Positions 1 to 10,659 of a DNA stretch of 64,000 bases are shown here, piece after piece. Source of the DNA: Scalesia atractyloides (Eukaryota; Streptophyta; Magnoliopsida; Asterales; Asteraceae); contig CAMTDV010000012.1 in the NCBI GenBank assembly GCA_947069175.1, forward strand, positions 35,248,341-35,312,340, written 5' to 3'. Both the position numbers and the translations under genes were made by a program. Positions within the stretch are counted from its first letter, which is position 1. Every line of letters begins with the position of its first letter. The notes under the pieces are model-generated. The model was not told where the DNA came from, searched no databases, and was given only the letters and a program-made list of their open reading frames with translations.

Positions 1-2212
1 CATAGACGACATACTTATCTATTCTCGTAATCAAGATGATCATGAGAAACATCTTCGGTGCATCCTAGAATTATTAAGGCAGGAGAAACTTTATGCGAAG
101 TTCTCTAAATGCGAATTTTGGCTTAGAGAAGTCCAATTTCTTGGACACATGGTAAGTAAGCGTGGTATCCAAGTGGATCCCGCCAAAATTGAGGCTATAA
201 TAAATTGGGAAGTGCCCAAGACCCCAACAGAAGTTCGTAGTTTCTTAGGACTGGCTGGTTACTATAGGAGGTTCATTGAGAACTTTTCAAGGACAGCACT
301 CCTTTAACTTCTTTGACCCGTAAGAATATTAAGTATAATTGGTCCAAAGCAACAAGAATCTTTTGAGGTTCTTAAACACAAGTTGAGCAACGCTCCTGTG
401 TTATCTCTACCTGAGGGTATTGAGGAATTTGTAGTCTACTGTGATGCATCGCACACTGGCATGGGTTGTGTGCTAATGCAAAAAGGCAAGGTGATTGCCT
501 ATGCATCACGACAATTAAAGGTGCATGAAAAGAATTACACCAGCCACGATTTGGAATTGGGTGTCGTTGTATTTGCACTAAAACTGTGGAGACATTACTT
601 GTATGGAACAAAGTGTGTTACATACATAGACCATAAAAGTCTCCAGCATCTATTCAATCAGAAAGAATTGAACATGCAACAACGTCGTTGGATGGAAACT
701 CTTAATGATTATGATTGCGAGATTCGCTACCATCCAGGCAAGGCAAATGTAGTTGTCGATGCCTTCAGTCGCAAGGAGAAGGTTAAACCTATAAGGATTA
801 ATGCTAAGATCATTGAGCTCAGAAATAGGCTTTAGTGAGAAGCCTGTTAGAGGCAACATCCCTAATGAGGGATTAGGTGGAACCATTGATCAATTAATGC
901 CTGGAAAGGATGGAATCCTAAGAATTAATGATAGAATTTGGGTTCCGATCTTTGGAGGACTTAGGAATCTAATCCTCCAGGAAGCGCATAATTCAAGATA
1001 CTCTGTTCACCCGGGTGTGACAAGATGTATCAAGATTTGAAGAAGAATTATTTGTGGATGGGTTTGAAGAAGTCCATAGCCACTTATGTAGCTAAGTGTC
1101 TGACGTGTTCGCAAGTTAAGGCTGAACATCAGAAACCGTCAGGACTACTACAACAATTAGAAATTCCCACTTGGAAATGGGAAATGGTAACTATGGATTT
1201 GATTACCAAGTTACCTAAGACCAAAAGTGGTGACACTATTTGGGTCATAGGGATAGGCTGACCAAGTCAGCAACACTTCTTGCCAATAAAAGAAACGTAT
1301 AATTCAGATAAATTAGCTAAGTTGTCTGTGGACAAGATAGTGTCCCTACACTGTGTGCCAGTATCTATTGTATCCGATAGAGATACTAGATACACATCTC
1401 ACTTTTGGAAAAGTTTCCAACAATCTTTAGGCACACGACTAAACTTTAGTACGGCTTACCACCCGCAAACTGATGGTCAAAGTGAACGTACTATACAGAC
1501 TCTAGAAGACATGATCAGGGCATGTGTGATTGATTTAGGCGGAAATTGGGATGACCACTTACCCCTAATAGAATTTTCCTACAATAATAGCTATCATACT
1601 AGCATTAAGGCTGCTCCTTTTGAGGCCTTTATGGGAGAAAATGTAGAACGCCCGTATGCTGGGCAGAAGTTGGGGAAGCCCAACTATCAGGACTGAGAAT
1701 TGTCCTGGAGACCACGGAAAAGATTGTGCAAATCTGTGATCGTCTCAAAGCTGCCAGGGATAGGCAGAAAAGCTATGCTGACAAGAGCGTAAACCTCTTC
1801 GTTCCAAATAGGGAAAGTATGCTAAAGTATCACTGAAAGAGTGAACGTTTGGAAGAGGCAAGTTAAGCCCAAGATGTATAGGACCCTTCGAGATAATTGA
1901 ATGTGTCGGCATTGTAGCTTATAAGCTCAGGTTGCCAGAGGAGCTTAATGGAATCCATGATGTATTCCACATATCTAATCTTAAGAAGTGTCTAGCCGAT
2001 GAGTCGCTAGCAATGTCGCACAATGAGGTGCAAATTGATGAAAACCTGAGGTTCATTGAGAAACCAATTTCGATCGAGGATCGATAGGTTAAGAAGCTCC
2101 GAAGAAAGATGATACCTATGGTAAAGGTTAAGTGGGACGCTTTTAGAGGTCTGAGTATACATGGGAGGTTGAGTCCACTATGCGACAAAAATACCCCTAT
2201 CTTTTTGAATAA
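1..2212 (+). pseudogene. pol remnant: RT end, RNase H, integrase, chromodomain-like tail
   Basis: The window opens in the RT active-site region (IDDILIYS, bases 2-25) and continues through the thumb to about 308 (FLGLAGYYRRFIENFSR). RNase H follows in another frame at about 383-790 (CDASHTGMG; DHKSLQHLF). Integrase covers about 850-1700. Its zinc-binding region is around 990-1115, and the catalytic Asp/Asp/Glu context is visible as VTMDLI (about 1190), SDRD (about 1374) and SERT (about 1483). After a frameshift near 1700 the C-terminal region continues to a chromodomain-like end (KVKWD, then WEVEST) and a stop at 2210-2212. Breaks occur near 305-380, 835, 1260 and 1696, in the 1780-1850 stretch, and near 2145. 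The product would have copied and integrated the element, but no intact frame remains. Confidence 0.92.
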
Positions 2213-2246
2213 AATCTCGAGGTCGATTTCTTTTAAGGGGTGAGGA

Positions 2247-5200
2247 TGTAACACCCTGTAAAATCATGTCCAATAGTATAGTGACATGTGTTGTATTTTT
2301 AATATAGTCTATTAAAGACCAATAAGGACTAAAGGCGTCAACATGCGTTGAGCCTCTGAGTGACGAACCGATGTCAACATGCATAAATAATAGCCTCTGA
2401 GTGGACTGATATGTCAACATGCTTAAATCATTAGCCTCTGAGTGACTGATACGTCAACATGCTTGAAACTTGGCCTCTGATTGACTGATATGTCAACATG
2501 CCCAGCCTCTGAGTGACATCGGAATCAACATGCTTGTAATAACCCTCTGAGTGATCCTTTGTGAAGTCCTAACTCTCATATGTGCCATTTGTTGGGCGAG
2601 AGGGTTCAATTTTGTAAATATGTGAAAGTTGGATAATGGAGAGATTAAAAGTGTCAACATGTTAATTTATACCTCTGAGTGACCTTTTAACGAACCGAGA
2701 GCTCAACAATGTTCGGGCATAATCCCGGGTATGCCAAGTATTGGCTACGAGGGCTAAAAGTGCTAAAAAGGTGTTTTAGATGGCCTTTAGAGGCTTTATA
2801 TAGTTCAGGGGTTAAAAGTTTCAAACTTTGGAAATGGCCATGGGGCGGACGCGGGCCGAGAGAGACATGGCTGTGTCTCTCGCGCCCCGCGTGACAGGCT
2901 CTGCTGCCGAAAAAATTGTTTGGAGGTCAAGCAAAACTCCAAAACCATTCAATTCGAAACCATGGCTTCTCTAAACTGCTATGCCATGTTTTGGGACACT
3001 TGTAAGCTTCTTCTTACTCCCCTAAACACCTGGCTTCACCTCCTTTGAGTTCTCCAACTATAATAGGTGTTCAAGTGTTCATTCCAACTTGCACCTTTCT
3101 TAAACATAACTCTTCTCCCTCATATGGAAGTTCCTAGCTGAAAGGAGCATCCAACTTAGTTCTTTTGCATTGTAGGAACCTCTTGTAAGTGTTCCTTACT
3201 CTTGCATTTTTGTTTATAGGCTTCTATAGCCAAAAGTCAAGCGTTTACGGCAAACGCTTTGACTTTCGATTAAGACCATTATGGTCCAGCCATTGTTCGA
3301 AATGAACATGGCTAAGTGATCGTAATAAGGTAGGTGTTAATCCCTATAAAGGGCACCTTCTGAAGATCACGTTTGCTAGACCAATTGACGGGTCAAAGTT
3401 ATGTTATTAAAAAGTCAAACAGGCCATTTTTTCGGAAAAATTATAAACTGATCTTATATATGTTATGAAACATTTTTTGACACTTAAACAAGTTGCTAAT
3501 AATTATTAGAACATTTAAGAGCATGTTCGGCTCGTCAATTTCAGTTCTAGGGTCAGTTCGCAACCGAAAGTCGTGAAGTTTGACTTCTGCTTTGACTTTC
3601 GATTCTGACCCAATTTAGATTAGGTACCTACTGATCTAAAGTTGTATTATGATCATAATATAATGTAGCATGACCCTCTGAGGTTATATACATGATCATA
3701 ATCAGAATCTAAGTTTATGCACAACTTCCATAATTATGCCATTTTTACCAAAATGCCCTTTTTGAACAAAACAAGGTTTTAATGATAATAAACTTGAAAT
3801 TGAGTTTCCTACTGATGTAATATTATAAGTAGGATTATTTGGGATGTTAAACCAAGTTAAACTGAGTTTCCAAGCAGGTCCTTAAACTATGTCGATAAAT
3901 AACGGTTTTAGTCCTTGTGACTCATAAAATGATTTTAATCAAACTTTTCAAGGTAAATCATTTACCTACTTATATGTTATATTAAATAACATATTTTAAA
4001 GATTTTAAGTCTGACCCTAAGGTCAGTTTTCATTAAACATCGCTTAACAACGTCATCTTACAACACAAGCGACATTTCGGCGCATAGTATTGTTTTAAAC
4101 CATATTATTGACCAAAACTTGATACCTACTGATTTCAAAACGTATTTTAAACATAATTACAGTAGGTACATGTTATAAACTCAGAATCCCAAATAATTTA
4201 TAAACTATGTGTAAAATGACCAAAATGCCCTTTGTGCAAAGTTTGGTCATAAAAGATAATTTACACATATAATTGACATCCTACTAATATTATGTCATAA
4301 ATTAAGTATTTTCCAGAATACTTATAATTATAACATTAAATTATATTCAAGTTCTTTTTATATGGTATGAAATTACCAAAATGCCCTTATGAGGCATATT
4401 TTCGTTTTAAAACCTTAATGGGCATATAAGTTGATATCCTACTGATATTTTAACTAATTTAACGTATAATGGCATATAGAACTTGTCCATGACTTATCCG
4501 GTTACCCGATATCACTATTATGCACACAGTTACGTATACGTAACTATTTTACGGAATTTAACCGTAACGGGTTTAACCTTGTCATTTAGCCTCAAAATCC
4601 AGAATGTTTATAGTTTACCCATATTATACAAGTCAAGTACTTGTCGGGTTTAAACTACATTCTATCCGATCATCGTTTAATCAAGCGTTATACGTAATGA
4701 TCATGTACACTATTCAGTTTATAAGACCGTAAGTATTTAATAGGCTAGCTTATGCCATAATCCAGACTAGAGCCTTCTCGGTAAATGCTATCTGCACTTG
4801 GTACTTTTGTATACAGCTGAGTTATTTAAAAATAAAAGAAGAAGACTAGCTCAGGTAAATAATCTCGACTTATTTTCCTATACGGCTTGGATACGGTAAA
4901 TTATATCGTTGATCATTGCAAGTCAACTTTCCCAAGTTAATAAAAGATTTTGGTGTCGTTTGAACTTAGAACCATTTTTTAATGTTTCCAAAATGAGTCA
5001 GTTGGGTGTATTTACCAGCGTAAGCTGACATATCTTCCAAAGGCTAATCTGCATGTATAATACGAAATAGGCCGGAAGCTGCTCGGCAGAGAATAAGAGG
5101 ATCTTGCAAATCCTTAGTTCTGCCTAAAATCTGTTTTGTATTCTTTCTTGTACATTTTACGATCCGCCCGTGGATCTTCTATTACGAGCATGTATATTAT

Positions 5201-5359
5201 TTTAGATTTCGAACATTTCGGTTTGTAATAATAATTTTACTCCAAGACTTCCGCTGTGCTATGTTTTATTGACAATGATGTTATCAACTTACGTCACGAT
5301 ACTCCTCACCCGGGCCCACCGGTGTTTGGATTTCAGGGTTGGAAATCCGGGGTGTGACA
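2247..5359 (+). repeat. 3' LTR of element 1 (3113 bp)
   Basis: It starts TGTAACACCC right after the purine-rich tract TTTTAAGGGGTGAGGA and ends GGGGTGTGACA, the usual TG...CA ends. There is a TATA-like TTTATATAG near 2796. The interior has minisatellite repeats (2337-2690). Beyond those are diverged repeats of 'accaaaatgccctt' (about 3750, 4219, 4377) and 'cctactgat' (about 3628, 3809, 4127, 4437), which suggest the LTR grew by internal duplication. No coding sequence was seen. Confidence 0.85.
2337..2690 (+). repeat. Minisatellite in LTR of element 1, ~36-40 bp unit
   Basis: The unit contains GTCAACATGC followed by GCCTCTGAGTGAC. GTCAACATGC or a close match begins at 2337, 2373, 2413, 2453, 2492 and 2524, giving spacings of 36, 40, 40, 39 and 32. 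A diverged copy lies near 2652-2683. Unit ends are often GACTGATAYGTCAAC. Confidence 0.88.
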
Positions 5360-5660
5360 TTATATAATGAAATATCTACTAGCCCAAAGGTCAGATTTAA
5401 ATGCAAGCATTAAATAAAAATTTATATTTAAAACCATGTCTTTATTTAATGATTTAAGAGGGAAAACGTGTACATCTATACTACATGTACATTTATATTC
5501 AAAAACCCTGCATTTAATGCAAAACCTTTCAAAAATGAGTTTTCATGGGAAAACAAGTAAATTAAATATCTAGAAACCCAACGGACAAACTTTAAACCTT
5601 CAAAATTAGGTTATTATCATTAGGAGTAATCTCTTCATTTAGCATATAAAAAATTTTAAA
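5360..5660. other. AT-rich sequence, no gene seen
   Basis: This lies between the LTR of element 1 and the first small ORF. It is likely the outer part of the Helitron-associated repeat region, judged only by position. No ORF, hairpin or terminal motif could be recognised. Confidence 0.5.
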
Positions 5661-5662
5661 CA

Positions 5663-6121
5663 CTATAAAAGGCTCATGGTTAGCTTAGTTGAAAACATCA
5701 ACAATTCACTTTTAGAAGTTTGTTCATCCAAAAACGAACTATCCAAAAACACTCACACTATTTCTAAATGGCAAACAGATCCTTCTACCACTGGCAGACA
5801 CTAACGCTGTTAAAAATGGAATTTTGAAGACGGTCACTCCAAGAACAGAGGACAAATGAAGAAGTCAACCAAAAAGTTACTATGCTAAGTGACAATTATT
5901 ATAAGCAAACCTGGAGTACCATTGCACTGGTGGATGAAGTTGTCCATTCTCCTCCATCAGAGTTCAAAGATATAGCAGAAGAGTTTATCACACAGCTGCT
6001 TAAACAGGATCAGAAGACTTGTGATATGCTAGCTGATCTTCAAATTAAAAGAAAAAAAGAAATTGCTTGGAAGAAGGCGAGAGTAATAGATATCCTCGGA
6101 AGTGTTAATTGTAGCGTGTAA
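5663..6121 (+). pseudogene. Small gene remnant, 'MANRSFYHW' type, unknown function
   Basis: A TATA-like CTATAAAAGG at about 5664 precedes an ATG at 5768. The frame reads MANRSFYHWQTLTLLKMEF, meets a TGA, then continues open in the same frame through MLSDNYYKQTWSTIALVDEV to a stop at 6119-6121. The C-terminal part is rich in Lys and Asp/Glu (about LADLQIKRKKEIAWKKARVID) and looks like a soluble helical segment. I do not recognise the family. A single in-frame stop in an otherwise open 117-codon frame, with a plausible promoter, suggests a recently broken small gene. It sits beside the CAGTGGTT repeats and may be cargo of the Helitron. Another reading is a chance ORF in a repeat. Confidence 0.4.
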
Positions 6122-6189
6122 TTTTTTATATTTTTCAAACTCAAAATTCTGTAATACTATTTAATATCAAATGAAGAAAATTCAGACTT

Positions 6190-6395
6190 TACCGTTAAAT
6201 TCCTGATATAACATAAGATGTTAGGCAAACACTGTTGGTGGTAGACAATCACTGCTGAGTATAACATTAGTGGTTAGTTAGTTAGTGGTTGCATAAGTAG
6301 TTTCGCTATACAACTACTGTTGGTGTGTTAGCAGTGGTTTTCATCAGTGGTTCGCATCAGTGGTTTATGATTAGTGGATAGGATTACAAGTTGCA
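6190..6395 (+). repeat. CAGTGGTT-rich dispersed repeat, copy A
   Basis: Shares with the other copies the run GATGTTAGGCAAACACTG, then CACTGCTGAGTATAACAT, CTATACAACTACTGTTGG and TGTGTTAGCAGTGG. Several AGTGGTT motifs follow. Confidence 0.8.
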
Positions 6396-6580
6396 GATTT
6401 AACAGATAAAGCTAAACAAACGATAACTTAATGATGGGATGTGCCATCTTTAAGACTAAATGAATAGTAACCTATAGATAATTCCCGCCCAAACTACGCA
6501 CCAAAAACATCTTATATAAACAACCTCCAGCCGCTTCCATTGATTACACAAAGGAAACGCCATAGTTTACTAAATACCAT

Positions 6581-6748
6581 ATGGCAAACCTCGTTTCTTA
6601 TAACATCACTTTTGTTCTCCGTAAAGTTTCACTGAATGAGGTGGACAACATTCTTAGGTCATTATTAAGTGAGCATAACAATGTTGTCCATCCCATTCAG
6701 CAAAATTTTACTGAGATAAACCTACTTTGTTCAAAGTTAAAACACTAA
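6581..6748 (+). CDS. Small 55-aa ORF, 'MANLVSYN', unknown function
   Basis: ATG at 6581 opens a 55-residue frame (begins MANLVSYNITFVLRKVSLNE) that ends TAA at 6746-6748. A TATA-like CTTATATAAAC lies about 70 bp upstream (6510-6520). The start context (CATATGGCAAAC) resembles that of the ORF at 5768, and a decayed copy of the same start lies about 184 bp downstream. I do not recognise the protein. Translation is unproven. Confidence 0.3.
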   Translation: MANLVSYNITFVLRKVSLNEVDNILRSLLSEHNNVVHPIQQNFTEINLLCSKLKH

Positions 6749-6759
6749 AAAGATCAAAA

Positions 6760-7780
6760 TAACATATGGCAAACTTGTAAGCTATGTGTTCTAAAAGATT
6801 TTGCTGAATGAGATGGACAAATCCTCAAGACCAAGAGAATGATGACAGTCATATGTCATTTTGTCTGCTTTGTTCTTGAGAAAGGTTTGGATGAGATGGA
6901 GAGACCTATGCCAGTGTAAACGCTATTTTGGACTCCAATTGAAATGACAGGGGTGGGATGCGCATGATGATGATGGCCAAATATCATCGAAGCCAAAAAC
7001 CCACTCACGTCACACCCAGAAGAATAGCGTCCACAAAAACGTCATCGGTGTCACCACCATCCACACAACCAATTTACCAATCAACAAGAAAAGATCTTCA
7101 CTACCATATTATTGGGCATATTTCTTGTTGATTGATTGATTGATCAGCTTCACCTAGAGAAGGGCCTTTAGCTATGAAAGGAAATCACTCCTATCTAAGG
7201 AATTCAAAGGTTAGGGGAGAAAAACTTCAAGAATAAGAGACTGATGGCAGTGAAGATTTGGATGAGAATTTGGATTAGCATTTTTACTTTTTTTTCTTTT
7301 ATGTATCTTTTTTGGTGTCATTTTGTGTGGGTTTTTTATCTAATTTTCAGCTAATAAAACACATTGTTTCTCTAATTATGTATTTTATGCCAAAATGCCA
7401 CAAACGCCAAACACAAAAACTATAATAAAATTCCTTTAATCAGTATTATTATTAACTCCAAATAATTACTGAACAATAGGGTGCCTTACGTTAATTTTGC
7501 CATGTTTATCTATAAAGATGGATTAAAATAGAAAACGCCAAACTTAAAAAGATGGGATGTGTTACAACCTTAATAGATAAAGGTGAACACACAGTAACTG
7601 CAAACAGTAACTGACACGACGGAAGATTCATTACTAACATTTATTATATTAAAAACCACACTTTGGTAATTGAATTTTTTACATTTTTAAAACCCCATAA
7701 TTACATGTCACATTATAGGTCTGCCTGCTATATCACACGACAATAGATACAAAAAGTACACATCAAAAAAATTAGTATTG
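6760..7780 (+). other. Decayed copy of the 6581 ORF, then AT-rich sequence
   Basis: 6764-6930 repeats CATATGGCAAACTT and CTGAATGAG-TGGACAA from the 6581 ORF, but a stop follows codon 4, so it is a diverged tandem duplicate. About 7075-7145 has a weak inverted repeat (AATCAACAAGAAA / TTTCTTGTTGATT). The rest has no gene that I can support. Confidence 0.45.
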
Positions 7781-7895
7781 TGGTTGAATCACTGCTGAGT
7801 ATAATATCAGTGGTAAGTGAGTCAGTGGTTGTGTGGTTGCTATACAACTACTGTTGGTGTGTTAGCAGTGGTTGCATCAGTGGTTTCTGGAAGCA
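7780..7895 (+). repeat. CAGTGGTT-rich dispersed repeat, copy B (short)
   Basis: Contains CACTGCTGAGTATAATATC, CAGTGGTTGTG, CTATACAACTACTGTTGG and TGTGTTAGCAGTGGTT in the same order as copies A and C. It lies just 3' of the Helitron helicase stop codon. Confidence 0.8.
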
Positions 7896-7949
7896 ATTAA
7901 GGCACACCATCTACTATCTGACCTTCGCCACTGATACGAATGCAGTTCA

Positions 7950-8745
7950 TTAATCATGCAACACTTCCTGGTAGACAACATTTGATGTGTAAACTCCAGG
8001 TTGTTTAAAATCTTTTGCGAGATGTATCAACACCTTTGTACTTTGTCTTGAAATCCCTCATGATAACGCCACATAAAGTTGTCCATGTAAAATACAGAAT
8101 CCGGTAAATAAACACCAACATGCGGAATTTTTGACCTTGAGCATTATCAATCGTCATGGAAAAGCTTAGTCGAATTGGAAACTGTTTTCTTTTCAGCTTG
8201 AATGGGAATATGTCATCTTCAGAAAGGGTTAGAGGGATTCTTGGAAAAAATGCTCATTTACCGGCATGCTGGCCGATTGCAATTTTTGCATCAATAACAT
8301 TTCGCATGAAGCCTTTACATATCAATCGCGTGCCATTACACAGGCCATGTGATGGATCGATATTCCGTAACCATATTATTGGGCATCCAATTTTTAAACG
8401 AAACTTATGAGGCGGCAAACCACTACATTTAGCGTGTTTAAGAACTCGATCGGATAGAAGTTTTGCTATCGTCTTCAGCTTCGTCAAAACTGTAATACAC
8501 TTTTTATTAATCTCGATCATTTGATTATTAATCTCGTCAAGCACTCTCATTTTTAGTGGACAATATCGCTCTTGAGATTAATATAATCTGAAGAGTATAC
8601 ACTATCTTCAATTGATGGAAAGATGGCATTGATCAATTTTTATAGAGTTTTCTCTATTGTTGCACTGAATTGTCATGTCATCGGGTATGCGGATATAGTT
8701 TCCTTCGATTAGTTCTACAGTTCCATCCCCGACTCTTAAAAGAAA
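7950..8745 (-). pseudogene. Helitron helicase, C-terminal part (cut off by retrotransposon nest)
   Basis: Read on the minus strand this is the end of a Helitron-type PIF1 helicase. It begins FLLRVGDGTVEL at the insertion junction, then continues through a conserved stretch (GLCNGTRLICKGFMRNVIDA at about 8280-8345), the IPL...FPFKLKRKQFPIR block, the late helicase motif (MTIDNAQGQ, about 8125-8155) and a tail YTSNVVYQEVLHD before a TAA at 7950-7952. Frameshifts and stops lie near 8550-8620, 8275 and 8050-8130. The rest of the same ORF is at 20338-25174. In autonomous Helitrons this enzyme unwinds DNA during rolling-circle transposition. Confidence 0.9.
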
Positions 8746-8750
8746 TTCAA

Positions 8751-9216
8751 TGTAACACTTCGCATTTGTAACTTTCCGTTTTTAGTAAGTTTACTTCGTG
8801 TTTCTATTTTTGGAAATCCCAAAACCTTGTAATCGTATTTCATTTCCAAATCATTGTAAATCAAGGCTTTGATTGAAACCAAATTAATCAACTATGCAAA
8901 AATCACAACCTTTATGCATGCTTATAATTAAGAACGTACGTTTATTTGTTGCACGATTGATCAATTCAAAAGACTCGTTAATACTTATTATACGTTTGAG
9001 AATCTTAAAAACCAATCAAACAAGATGATTAGTGAATATAATACAAAAATTCAAGCTTCCGGCAACATAAAATCTTGTCACGTTTACACTAAACATATGC
9101 TTTCTAGTAAGTCTTTTTTTAGGTTTTGAAACACCCTTACACTTGACCTTGGCGGACCATATGACCCATACTCATGTTACATGTAATTTATAATGTTTAT
9201 TCATCAAATAATACAC
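8751..9216 (+). repeat. Truncated 5' LTR of copy 2a
   Basis: Begins TGTAACACTTCGCATTTG and tracks the start of the LTRs at 10660 and 17781 until AATAATACAC. It then jumps straight into integrase-region sequence. About 2.1 kb of LTR plus the primer site, gag, protease, RT and most of RNase H are missing. Confidence 0.88.
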
Positions 9217-10625
9217 AAAACTCAACTGTTAATGAGGGTAACCTCGATAATGAGTTGAAGTGTGGTGCTGAAAACCAGCTCGTGACCAAATCCAATGGCA
9301 TCATGTGCTATCTTGACCGCATTTGGATTCCAAACCGTGATAATCTGCATGACTTCTTAATGAGTGAAGCTCATAAATCTCGGTATTCTATTCATCCCAG
9401 CGCTGATAAGATGTATCATGACCTTCGTGCGTCTTATTGGTGGCCTGGTATGAAGAAAGATATCGCTGTTACGTTTCAAAATGCCTTACTTGTTCCAAGG
9501 TAAAGGCCACATCAACGTCCCTCTGGCTTACTCGAACAACCGGAAATTCCTGTTTGGAAATGGGAGAGTATTGCTATGGATTTCATTACCAAACTCCCTC
9601 GAACATCGTTTGGTCACGATAGTATTTGGGTAATCATCGTCTGTCTGACCAAGTCTGCTCATTTCCTTCCCATACGTGAAGACTATCAAGTTGAGAAACT
9701 GGCTCGTATCTACATGGATGAAGTCATCTGTCATCACGGTGTCCCCGTTGATATTATTTGGACCGTGATAGTCGTTTCACTTCCCGTCTTTGGCAAACGT
9801 TTCAAAAAGCTCTTGGTACTCACCTCAATCTCAGTACTGCTTTCCATCCTCAATCTGATGGTCAAACAGAGCGTACTATCCAAACTCTAGAGGACATGCT
9901 TCGTTCTTGCTTAATCGGTTTTGGTGGCAACTGGGACATGCACTTGCCTTTGGTCGAATTCTCGTACAATAACAGTTACCACGCAATTATTCAAATGGCA
10001 CCTTTCGAGGCATTGTATGGACGTAAGTGCTGATCGCCTATTTGTTGGCACGAGATCGGGGAAGCTCAAAATCACCGGTCCCGAGCTTATACAACAGACG
10101 ACGGACAAGATTTTGCATATTCGGGACAACTTGCTCAAAGCCAGAAGCCGACAAAAGAGTTACGCAGATAAAAGACATAAGCGTTTGGAATTCAACGTTG
10201 ATGACTTTGTACTTCTCAAGGTATCCCCTTGAAAGGGTGTGGTTCGTTTCGGGAAAAAGGGAAAGCTCGCTCCTCGCTATGTGGGTCCTTTCAAGATTCT
10301 CGAAAGGATTGGCAAGGTAGCATACCGACTGGACCTACCACAAGAGCTCAACAACGTTCACCCTACCTTCCATGTCTCAAACTTGAAGAGATGTCCCGCT
10401 GAAGAAGGACTCCAAGTTCCACTGGAAGATCTTCAAATCAATGAGACCTTACACTTCATGGAGAAACCTGTCGAAATCATGGATCGAGGCACTAAGCAAC
10501 TAAGGCGCAGTCGAATTCCTATCGTAAAGGTTCGATGGGAAGGAAAACGTGGCGCTGAGTTTAATTGGGAACTTGAAAGCGACATGAAGACTAAGTATCC
10601 GCATTTGTTCTTAGCATCTTCCTAA
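9217..10625 (+). pseudogene. Copy 2a pol remnant: integrase and chromodomain-like tail
   Basis: Begins in the linker after RNase H. The integrase zinc region lies near 9365-9500 (HKSRYSIHP, then CLTCSKVKA in a shifted frame). The catalytic core is split over two frames: MDFITKLPR at 9576, DRDSRFTSR at about 9760 and QTERTIQTLEDM at about 9866. The C-terminal domain follows (KLAPRYVGPFKILERIGKV, about 10260), then a chromodomain-like end (VKVRWEGKR...FNWELESD) and a stop at 10623-10625. There are frameshifts near 9490, 9755, 10030 and 10232. This copy supplies the integrase that copy 2b lacks, but it is itself broken. Confidence 0.9.
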
Positions 10626-10659
10626 ATTTCGGGACGAAATTCCCTAAAGGAGGGGAGAC

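Larger units (their letters stand above)
1..5359 (+). mobile_element. Ty3/gypsy chromovirus, 3' half (element 1)
   Basis: This LTR retrotransposon is cut by the left window edge. Visible parts in order are the end of the reverse transcriptase, RNase H, integrase, a degenerate chromodomain-like tail, a purine-rich tract (about 2234-2246) and a 3.1-kb 3' LTR. The order RT-RNaseH-integrase and the wording of the motifs identify Ty3/gypsy, and the C-terminal tail suggests a chromovirus (Tekay/Del-like, inferred). Several frameshifts and stops show that it is dead. The sequence after the LTR (from 5360) is unrelated. The 5' LTR is outside the window, so the target duplication cannot be checked. 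Confidence 0.9.
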
